From: Planctomycetota bacterium
GTDB taxonomy: Bacteria > Planctomycetota > Planctomycetia > Planctomycetales > Planctomycetaceae
Assembly: GCA_022600195.1 (NCBI GenBank)
Contig: JAHZKX010000042.1
Span: 1-64,000, forward strand
Reading direction: 5' to 3'
Length of the DNA stretch: 64,000 nt
The notes beneath the pieces are model-generated. The model had not been told where the DNA came from. It did not search any database and saw only the letters and a program-made list of their open reading frames with translations. Positions 57,399 to 64,000 of this stretch are shown one piece after another. Each line of letters begins with the position of its first letter. The first letter of the stretch is position 1. The translations under genes were made by a program, and so were the position numbers.

Positions 57399-58763
57399 TT
57401 AAGAAGACAGTTCTTTCACAAGAGTGTCCCGGCGTTTTTGAAAAGTTTTCATTTTGCCGGTTTCGTTTGTCATCTGATTCTGCTTCTCGTAAGGATCGGA
57501 TTTGAGATCGAATAAAAATTCTTCGCCTGCTTCGTTTTGGATATATTTCCAGTCCCCTTGTCGTAATGCAGTCCAACGGCCACGTTTTAATTCTTTATGG
57601 GGCCCGAGCTGCCAGAACAATTCTCTGGTCCCGACAGGCGTTTGTCGAGTAAGCAGGCCGGAAAGGTTCTGACCATCCAGGGTCAATCCGGCCGTGTCAA
57701 CATTTGCAAAGTGGCAGAGACTGGGAAACAAATCAAGAGCCCAGGTAACTTCGTTCGTTTCGGTAGCCGCTTTGATCTTTCCAGGCCAGCGCATAATACA
57801 GGGAACGCGAATGCCCCCTTCAAACAGGCTGGCTTTGGCGCCTCGAAATGGTTGGTTACTGCCACCATAAACGTATGAGCCGCCATGATCGGTCATGAAA
57901 ATGACCAGAGTATTTTCATCAAGCCCGTTGTTTTTGAGACTCGTCATCACGCGTCCAATGCCATCATCCAGGGACACGGTCATCGCAGCAAACTCACGCC
58001 GGACTTTGTCTTGAATGTTCCCTACCCGTTTCAAATCCGAACCTCGGGCTTGCATGATATTGACCGGACTTTGATCACCGGGGGACCAGCCTTTACCAAA
58101 GTGAGGGGCATTATAAGACAGGAACAGAAAAAACGGTTTTTCCTCTGTCTGTTGGCTTTTCAAAAAATGTTCTGCTTCTTCCGTAATTAAATCAGTAGCA
58201 TAACCATTCTCAGAAACAGTACGCTGATTGTGATACCAGTCGGGAATATTACCATACGTCATCGTGAAATAATCGATACAGCCGCCGGTATGTCCGCGAA
58301 ACAGAGCAAAGCCGTGGGAAGTTGGCAGAAATGTTTTAGCGCCGTGTCCCAGATGCCATTTGCCGATCAAAGCTGTCTGATATCCGTTTTTACGTAGAAC
58401 TTCAGCGATGGTGGTTTCGCCGGGTTGAATCCCGCGATTTTTATCTACCTCACTCATAAACATCAAAGCGCCAAGTAGTTGATCTTGCGAGCGGCTTGGG
58501 TTTCGACCCGTTAATATTCCAAAACGCGAAGGCGTACAAATCGCTGAGGCTGAATAATACTGACGAAACAGCAAACCCTCTTTCGCTAACTGATCAATAT
58601 TCGGAGTAGGAATTTCACTTCCATAACAGCCGACATCATTGATGCCTTGGTCATCAGTAAAAATGATCAGAAAGTTAGGACGCTCTGCCGCCGGTAAGAA
58701 ATTCGCAGGGGAAATGAAAAGAAAAAAGAGAATCAGATAAAGCCGATTGTGGCAGAGCATCAT
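57399..58763 (-). CDS. Formylglycine-type secreted sulfatase
   Basis: A 454-residue arylsulfatase-family protein. From the ATG at 58763 a signal peptide (LYLILFFLFISPANF) leads to IIFTDDQGINDVGCYGSE with the metal-binding DD at 37-38. The formylglycine site is CTPSR at 76-80, so maturation by a formylglycine-generating enzyme is expected. TALIGKWHLGHG and FMTDHGGSYVYGG supply Lys/His and Asp/His ligands. It removes sulfate from polysaccharide or small sulfate esters; the substrate is not evident. GGGAAG precedes the start, favouring it over a longer frame from 58850. It lies downstream of a DUF1501 and a DUF1549/DUF1553 gene in one operon, a common planctomycete association. Confidence 0.9.
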   Translation of the reverse strand: MMLCHNRLYLILFFLFISPANFLPAAERPNFLIIFTDDQGINDVGCYGSEIPTPNIDQLAKEGLLFRQYYSASAICTPSRFGILTGRNPSRSQDQLLGALMFMSEVDKNRGIQPGETTIAEVLRKNGYQTALIGKWHLGHGAKTFLPTSHGFALFRGHTGGCIDYFTMTYGNIPDWYHNQRTVSENGYATDLITEEAEHFLKSQQTEEKPFFLFLSYNAPHFGKGWSPGDQSPVNIMQARGSDLKRVGNIQDKVRREFAAMTVSLDDGIGRVMTSLKNNGLDENTLVIFMTDHGGSYVYGGSNQPFRGAKASLFEGGIRVPCIMRWPGKIKAATETNEVTWALDLFPSLCHFANVDTAGLTLDGQNLSGLLTRQTPVGTRELFWQLGPHKELKRGRWTALRQGDWKYIQNEAGEEFLFDLKSDPYEKQNQMTNETGKMKTFQKRRDTLVKELSS

Positions 58764-58922
58764 ATGTATCTTCCCAACGTGATTCGAGCAGGTCAGCAGA
58801 TCGCGGGACGATTCTGGATTACCGATGGTATCTGTTTTCGATAGCATCACCCCGAGATGAATTAATTGATAATGAAAACAGGAAGTGTTTTTAAAAGCGC
58901 CCCATTGTGTGGAAAGTCTTTA

Positions 58923-60314
58923 TCAGGCAATGATGTCTTTCACGATCTTTCCGCCTTCGACTCCCGTCAGTCGCAATTCCCGCTCACCCTGTTTGAATTT
59001 CAATTCGTCGTGCTCCAATCCCAGTTGATGAAGAATGGTAGCATGCAAATCGCGGAAATGAACTTTGCCTTCAATGGCCCGTGCGCCGGTCGGGTCTGTC
59101 TTTCCGTAAGCCAGACCACGCTTGATACCACCACCTGCCATCCAGAACGTGAAGCCTCGTGCGTTATGGCCAGTCGCGTCTTTCTTGTTTTCCGGCACCA
59201 GACCGGGACGGCCGAATTCACCTCCCCAGACGACCAGTGTCTCATCCAGCAAACCACGCTGTTCCAGGTCTTCCAGTAATGCGGCAATCGGGGCATCCGT
59301 CGATTCGCAATTCGCTGTAAGATCCCTGCGATGATTTTTGTGCTGGTCCCAACTGCCGTGATGAAGTTCAATAAATCGAACGCCGGCTTCAGCAAAACGA
59401 CGTGCCAGCAAACATTGGCGACCGAAATCCGAATTTTTACAGGTTCCAGCAGTTTTACCCTGGCCGACTCGATAGCGTTCCAGAGTCGACTTGGTTTCCT
59501 GACTGATGTCAAGCAATTCAGGTGCCGTCATCTGCATCCGGAAACCGAGTTCCATCGATTGAATGACGGCATCCAGTCGGGAATCATCAGGACGAAGCGT
59601 GGCATGCTCACGATTCATCGCCTGCACAAAATCCAGTTGTCGTCGTTTGACAGAGGTTGGCAGATGATCGCTGTTGATATTGCCTATCGTGGCCGTTGAC
59701 ATATTTGTCGTGTTGAGACCAATCGGAGTTCCTTCATAGACGGGGGGCAGAAACTGACTGGAATAAACGGATGGCTTGGAAGGATACAGACTGATGAATC
59801 CGGGAACATTCTGGTTTTCGGTACCCAGTCCATAGACGACCCAGGAACCCAGACTGGGACGCGGACGCAGTCGGTCGCCGGTATGCAGTTGCAGAAATGC
59901 TTGTGCATGGTTCGAGGTATCCGCATGCATGCCATTCAATACACACAATTTGTCTGCGTGTTTCGCGGTTTCCGGCAGGAGTTCTGAAATCCAGAGACCG
60001 CTCTCACCATGCTGCGCAAAATTGAAAACCGAGCCTGCATGTTTCTTTTTACCGGTTTGTGGTTTGTAATCGAATGTATCCAGTTGTGCGGGACCACCAC
60101 TCATACAGAGAAAGATCACTCGTTTGGCTCGAGCGGGAAGCTTCGGTACTTTGGCAGAAAGATTGGCGATGCCAGACGATTCACGGGCAAACGAGTTCTG
60201 ACCACATAAGGCCGCCAGCGCCAGATAGCCAAATCCACAAGAGGTGGAACTTAACAGTTCACGACGTGACATTCCCGGCATAACATTGTCCCTTTGGTTG
60301 TGATCGTTCTTCAT
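58923..60314 (-). CDS. DUF1501 family protein, second copy, Tat-exported
   Basis: A 463-residue DUF1501 protein with a twin-arginine signal ([21 protein letters not shown]). Shared blocks are [62 protein letters not shown]...[19 protein letters not shown]. Compared with the copy at 3768-5234 it has [10 protein letters not shown] rather than [12 protein letters not shown], so the two belong to different subgroups. It is placed 15 bases after the DUF1549/DUF1553 gene and upstream of the sulfatase. The start at 60314 has GAAGAG upstream; an internal ATG at 60281 before the Tat motif is an alternative. Confidence 0.9.
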   Translation of the reverse strand: MKNDHNQRDNVMPGMSRRELLSSTSCGFGYLALAALCGQNSFARESSGIANLSAKVPKLPARAKRVIFLCMSGGPAQLDTFDYKPQTGKKKHAGSVFNFAQHGESGLWISELLPETAKHADKLCVLNGMHADTSNHAQAFLQLHTGDRLRPRPSLGSWVVYGLGTENQNVPGFISLYPSKPSVYSSQFLPPVYEGTPIGLNTTNMSTATIGNINSDHLPTSVKRRQLDFVQAMNREHATLRPDDSRLDAVIQSMELGFRMQMTAPELLDISQETKSTLERYRVGQGKTAGTCKNSDFGRQCLLARRFAEAGVRFIELHHGSWDQHKNHRRDLTANCESTDAPIAALLEDLEQRGLLDETLVVWGGEFGRPGLVPENKKDATGHNARGFTFWMAGGGIKRGLAYGKTDPTGARAIEGKVHFRDLHATILHQLGLEHDELKFKQGERELRLTGVEGGKIVKDIIA

Positions 60315-60329
60315 GTGTCGCTCTTCTCT

Positions 60330-62723
60330 TTAATCAACATAACGAAATTCATTTGAAGTCAGCAATGCCTGGCAAAGTGTGGCCCAGACTGTCACACGAC
60401 GAATTTCTTCCTGGGAAATTTTTGTTTTTAATTCGGCGTCAACATTTTTAATCAGAGTCAAAGCCCGCTGGAGTTCAGATGACTGTGGAACACGATTTAA
60501 CACCCGCAGGTAAACCCGATGTACACGGCCCGAATCATCCAGGTCAGGGAGCGCCAGAATCTCTTTGGAAAAGAGTTGAGCCTGTTCAATCAGAAACGAA
60601 CTGTTCATCAGGAATAAACTCTGTGTCGGCAGAGTCGTTTCGTTACGTTGCCCCACGGGTCGTGTCGAGTCGGGCAGGTCAAATGCTGACAGTTCCGATG
60701 GTTCGGAATGACGCAGCAGGCACAGGTAAATACTGCGATGATTACTGGGCAGATGCAGGTTGCCTGCCTTATTGACCAACTCGTCTACATTCGCGATTGC
60801 AGAGCCCAGACCGGGTTCTCTGTTAAGCTGACCACTGACAGCAAGGATACTGTCTCTCAGTGATTCGGCATCCAGTCGCCGACGGTTATGCCGACAGAGA
60901 AGCTTGTTTTCCGGATCAGCATCCAGGACCAGATCGTCACAGAAACTGCTGAGCTGATAAGTGTGGCTCAGCACGATCTGACGAATCATTTGCTTGATGG
61001 ACCAGCCTTCAGTGCGGAAGCGTGTTGCCAGGTGGTCGAGCAACTCGGGGTGAGTGGGGCGTTCCCCATAGACTCCAAAATCATCAGGGGTGCGAACCAG
61101 CGCCTGACCAAACAGATGCAGCCAGATCCGGTTTGCCATCACCCGCGAGGTCTGCGGGTGATCTTCAGAGGTAAGCCACGCAGCCAGTTGCAGACGACCA
61201 CTCGATTTGGCTCCGATTTGGGGTGCCTGTTTGATCTTGCAGGCCGACAGAAACCCGCGAGGTACACTGGGACCCAGTTTCTTGGATTCCCCTTTGATAT
61301 TAATTTTGCAGTCGACCAGCTTTTTCTTTTCTCGGACCCCCATTGCCAGTGCTGTGCCGGGAGTGTAGACATTTTTCGGCTTCTTTTTTCTCGACAGAGT
61401 ATACTTATCGATCACGGGTTTCGCACCGCTGTCCGGCGAAGGAACGTAGACGTCCTTCGACTTCAGGACATGCAGGGGAGTTTCCGGTGCTGTTAACGGT
61501 TGATTGGCGGCAAATCCCCACATGGTTTCAGTGCTGAGGAAAATGCCGGCCAGCGCATAATAGTCACTGGTTGGAATCGGATCATGTTTGTGGTCATGAC
61601 AACGGGCACACGCCACGCTGAGTCCCATGACGGCTGTGCTGACCACGTCAATCTGATCGTTCACAACGTCCATCTGAAAGTTGACGTTCATTGCTTTTGC
61701 CGGTTTCGAACCCAGCGCCAGAAAACCGGTTGCGACCAGCAGACGATCACGTTCCTCGGGAGAATCCGCGGGTAAGAGATCTCCGGCAATCTGTTCTGTC
61801 AGAAAACGATCATAGGGGACATTATTGTTTATAGCCTGAATGACATAATCACGATATCGCCAGGCATGAGGGAAGGTGGGATTACGTCCCAGACCATCAT
61901 TACCGTTAGATTCACCATAGCGGGCGAGATCCAGCCAGTGTCGTCCCCAGCGTTCTCCAAAATGTGGTGAAGCGAGTAACTCGTCGACCAGATGCGCGAC
62001 GGCCCGTTGTTGACGTTTTTGATAGTCAGCCAGAAAGGATTCGACCTGTTCTGCCGTGGGGGGGAGACCGATCAGATCATAATACAAACGCCGTACCAGT
62101 CTCACCGGAGCGGCATCATGTGTGGGTGCTGACTTAGCCGCTTCGATACGCGAGAGAATAAAATGATCGAGGGGATCATAGCACCAGCTTTCATTTTGCA
62201 CCAAAGGTAACTCAGGCTGAGAGATCGGCTGAAACGACCAGAGTGCGGGATTCGTTACCACCTTTTCAAGAGTTGGCTTTTTCGCAATCAAAGGGTGATC
62301 GATCCGCGGATCGGGCACACCCATTTTGACCCAGGTGATAAAATCGTTGATGACAGCTTCGGGAAGCGGTTCATTCGGCGGCATTTCCAAGCCATCGTAA
62401 CGCAGGGCTTGAATCAGAAGGCTTTCTTTAGGCCGCCCTTCCACAAATGCGGGCCCCGATTCACCACCAACGCGCATGCCATCACGCGTATCCATGCGGA
62501 GCTTGCCCCCCAGTTCCTCTGATTTTGAGGAATGGCAGGAATAACATTTCTTGACGAGGACCGGACGAATTTTGTTCTCAAAAAACGCCCGCTGTTTGGG
62601 GTCCATTTTTGAGTGAGCCGACTTACCAGCCGGTTTTTTTGCACTCCAGACCGGTTCCTCTGTACAGAACGAGATCGCGATAAACCAACAGGCGATTGAG
62701 ATCAGGGTGAAACATTGACGCAT
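60330..62723 (-). CDS. PSCyt1/DUF1549/DUF1553 cytochrome-type protein, second copy
   Basis: A 797-residue exported protein. A signal segment (about 5-20) is followed by PSCyt1 with haem motif CYSCH at 60-64. DUF1549 (about 165-390) has HFGERWGRHWLDLARYGESNG and CARCHDHKHDP as a second haem-like motif. DUF1553 (about 505-785) has VMANRIWLHLFGQALVRTPDDFG and FDLPDSTRPVGQRNETTLPTQSL. It lacks the LamG-like and coiled-coil insert of the 438-3758 copy. The start at ATG 62723 is preferred over an in-frame TTG three codons earlier. It is the first gene of the sulfatase operon and has a good promoter upstream. Its biochemical role is not established. Confidence 0.9.
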   Translation of the reverse strand: MRQCFTLISIACWFIAISFCTEEPVWSAKKPAGKSAHSKMDPKQRAFFENKIRPVLVKKCYSCHSSKSEELGGKLRMDTRDGMRVGGESGPAFVEGRPKESLLIQALRYDGLEMPPNEPLPEAVINDFITWVKMGVPDPRIDHPLIAKKPTLEKVVTNPALWSFQPISQPELPLVQNESWCYDPLDHFILSRIEAAKSAPTHDAAPVRLVRRLYYDLIGLPPTAEQVESFLADYQKRQQRAVAHLVDELLASPHFGERWGRHWLDLARYGESNGNDGLGRNPTFPHAWRYRDYVIQAINNNVPYDRFLTEQIAGDLLPADSPEERDRLLVATGFLALGSKPAKAMNVNFQMDVVNDQIDVVSTAVMGLSVACARCHDHKHDPIPTSDYYALAGIFLSTETMWGFAANQPLTAPETPLHVLKSKDVYVPSPDSGAKPVIDKYTLSRKKKPKNVYTPGTALAMGVREKKKLVDCKINIKGESKKLGPSVPRGFLSACKIKQAPQIGAKSSGRLQLAAWLTSEDHPQTSRVMANRIWLHLFGQALVRTPDDFGVYGERPTHPELLDHLATRFRTEGWSIKQMIRQIVLSHTYQLSSFCDDLVLDADPENKLLCRHNRRRLDAESLRDSILAVSGQLNREPGLGSAIANVDELVNKAGNLHLPSNHRSIYLCLLRHSEPSELSAFDLPDSTRPVGQRNETTLPTQSLFLMNSSFLIEQAQLFSKEILALPDLDDSGRVHRVYLRVLNRVPQSSELQRALTLIKNVDAELKTKISQEEIRRVTVWATLCQALLTSNEFRYVD

Positions 62724-63026
62724 GGCCGACAATTCTTATCTGGAGGGAGCAGTCGTACGCGTTAAGGTAAGAGTTAGTGGACAAGCATAAATCATACTTG
62801 GGAGTCATATATAAGTCAACAATCTTAATAATCTTTCGACATCGAAAAGAGCCTGCCACTACGATTTTCTCAATACCAGTTTTAACCGTTATATCCTGTT
62901 GGTTTTATGGGGTTCGAAAAAGAGACAGGGTGAGCATCTGACCTGCTGTCAACGTTTTCCATTGAAGACTTGTTTCTGGTACGATTGATTCATCTTAAGC
63001 ATAGAATTCCAGCAGTGAGTGGCAAC
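62724..63026. other. Divergent intergenic region with the promoter of the sulfatase operon
   Basis: About 303 bases between the divergent DUF1549/DUF1553 gene and the FAD-binding protein. It holds the sigma70-type promoter listed separately for the minus strand. No clear promoter or ribosome site was found for the plus-strand gene at 63027. Confidence 0.5.
62791..62819 (-). promoter_or_regulatory. Sigma70-type promoter for the DUF1549/DUF1501/sulfatase operon
   Basis: On the minus strand TTGACT (62814-62819) and TATGAT (62791-62796) are separated by exactly 17 bases, a 5-of-6 match for each box. The predicted transcript would start near 62784, about 60 bases upstream of the chosen ATG at 62723. 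Confidence 0.6.
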
Positions 63027-64000
63027 ATGTTATCCGAGTACGATGTGATTATTGTGGGCGGAGGCGGCAGTGGTCTGGCGGCTGCCCTGCGCGCGCTGGA
63101 GAAGGGAGCCAGCGTGCTGGTTCTGGAAAAACAGTCTCAGCTCGGGGGTACCACCGGCATGGCCATCGGTTCCTTTACGGCCAATGGAACCAGCATGCAG
63201 CGCGAAGCCGGAATTAATGACAGCGCTGATGCTCATGAAGAAGATGCCGGTAAGTTTGCCATACCGGAAATTGAAAACCACAGTAATAATGAGTTGAGGC
63301 GTTTCTTTCTGGGGCAGACTGCAGAGACACTGGAATGGCTCCGCGCCATGGGGCTTTTTTTTCACGGACCGAATCCGGAACCGCCCAACCGTGTTCCCCG
63401 TATGCACAATATTGTGCCGAATGCGAAAGCCTATATCGCTGCATTCCAGTCTCAAATTATGAAGCGGAAGGGAACCATTGTTTGTAGTGCACCGGTTCTC
63501 GAACTCATGTCTGATGGAAAACAGATCACAGGTGTGGTTGCATCAATTGACGGAGAACGAAAAGTAATCAGTGCAAAACGAGGCGTGGTACTGGCGGCGG
63601 GAGATTACGCGAATGCGCCGGAAATTATCAGTCGTTTTAAAGGTCATCAATTCAAAGCCATTGAAGGCGTCAATCCAAAAGCCTGTGGGGATGGTCATCT
63701 GCTGGCAGAACAAGTCGGCGCTATGCTTCTGAATATGGATATCACCTACGGGCCGGAGCTACGTTTTGTGCCTCCTCCCGGTGATCCCTTTGAACAACTT
63801 CTGCCCACCAGTGGTCTCCTCGCAAAACTGATGGGACGACTGGTCCCCTACCTGCCACAAACTCTGATCAACTGGCGCATCAAACGTCTGCTCTTAACCT
63901 GGCAGCATCCCGAAAATTCGTTGTTTGATGATGGAGCGATTCTGGTGAATTCAGAAGGACGCCGTTTCTGTAATGAAAAAGATTCTCCGCAACGCGAAAT
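63027..64000 (+). CDS. FAD-dependent fumarate reductase/3-ketosteroid dehydrogenase-like protein, partial
   Basis: The 5' part (324 residues visible) of a flavoprotein; it runs off the window. The N-terminal FAD motif is VIIVGGGGSGLAAALRALEKGASVLVLEK, followed by LGGTTGMAIGSFTANGTSMQ. The central substrate region begins with RRFFLGQTAETLEWLRAMGLFF. KRGVVLAAGDYANAPEII and DDGAILVNSEGRRFCNEKDSPQ are the usual second FAD and active-site blocks of the FAD_binding_2 family (fumarate reductase, ketosteroid dehydrogenase, aspartate oxidase). The substrate cannot be told from the visible part. The ATG at 63027 lacks a strong ribosome site but begins right at the Rossmann strand. Confidence 0.82.
   Translation, partial: MLSEYDVIIVGGGGSGLAAALRALEKGASVLVLEKQSQLGGTTGMAIGSFTANGTSMQREAGINDSADAHEEDAGKFAIPEIENHSNNELRRFFLGQTAETLEWLRAMGLFFHGPNPEPPNRVPRMHNIVPNAKAYIAAFQSQIMKRKGTIVCSAPVLELMSDGKQITGVVASIDGERKVISAKRGVVLAAGDYANAPEIISRFKGHQFKAIEGVNPKACGDGHLLAEQVGAMLLNMDITYGPELRFVPPPGDPFEQLLPTSGLLAKLMGRLVPYLPQTLINWRIKRLLLTWQHPENSLFDDGAILVNSEGRRFCNEKDSPQRE

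Noticed and set aside
1-64000. tRNA, rRNA, CRISPR array, insertion sequence or phage genes
   Set aside because: None was seen on reading; there is no regular repeat array, transposase or integrase motif. A covariance-model search was not possible here.

Overview
The window is almost entirely one stretch of a planctomycete chromosome, most like a Gimesia/Planctomyces-type marine member by inference. The evidence is two PSCyt1/DUF1549/DUF1553 proteins paired with DUF1501 proteins, a formylglycine-type sulfatase, a PhoD-like phosphatase, an acetyl-xylan-esterase-like hydrolase, a SASA esterase, a ceramidase-like hydrolase and the planctomycete style of type II secretion locus. Genes are intron-free, tightly packed and often preceded by GGAG/AAGGA ribosome-binding sites. 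I see no tRNA, rRNA, CRISPR array or insertion sequence.

The first ~350-430 bases do not belong to that chromosome. Bases 347 to 1 on the minus strand encode an internal piece of an animal dual oxidase (DUOX) peroxidase-homology domain, preceded by an AT-rich intron-like sequence ending in a 3' splice acceptor. The bacterial reading starts intact at 438. This is best read as a chimeric join of metazoan and planctomycete DNA (assembly artefact or host/associate mixture), not as a bacterial gene.

Layout. 438-5234 (+): a PSCyt1/DUF1549/DUF1553 cytochrome-like protein and its DUF1501 partner. 5312-7680 (+): SASA esterase and the tRNA hydroxylation protease-family protein TrhP. 7690-28190 (-): a complete-looking type II secretion/pseudopilus locus. 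In transcription order it holds an N-domain-only secretin-like protein, GspE, GspF, GspG, GspH, GspI, GspJ, GspK, a PilM/PilN (GspL-like) protein, a PilO/GspM-Ig-GspC-like fusion, the secretin GspD, a lipoprotein and a BON-type protein. The prepilin peptidase is not here. 28519-29553 (+) is an EF-hand protein divergent from that locus. 29594-35155 (-): a secreted protein of unknown function and a membrane protein fused to a spermidine-synthase-like domain. 35444-40223: an M28 aminopeptidase with PDZ domains, a ceramidase-like enzyme, an SRPBCC protein and two small hypotheticals.

40573-45289 (-) holds a small acyl-activation set: FAD/NAD(P) protein, AMP-dependent ligase, acyl carrier protein and an E2/CAT-like acyltransferase. 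45488-49400 (-) holds a YciA-type thioesterase, a true pyruvate decarboxylase and a malic enzyme, which together suggest a malate to pyruvate to acetaldehyde branch. 49751-55716 (+) holds large secreted hydrolases and a thioredoxin/haem-motif/PDZ protein. 55737-62723 (-) holds a metallophosphoesterase, a DUF502 membrane protein interrupted by an in-frame TAG, and a sulfatase/DUF1501/DUF1549-DUF1553 operon driven by a recognisable sigma70-type promoter. 63027 to the end (+) is the start of a FAD-dependent fumarate-reductase/3-ketosteroid-dehydrogenase-like protein that runs off the window.

The most system-like parts are the divergent type II secretion locus, with its fused and duplicated parts, and the uncharacterised ligase/ACP/acyltransferase/FAD cluster.
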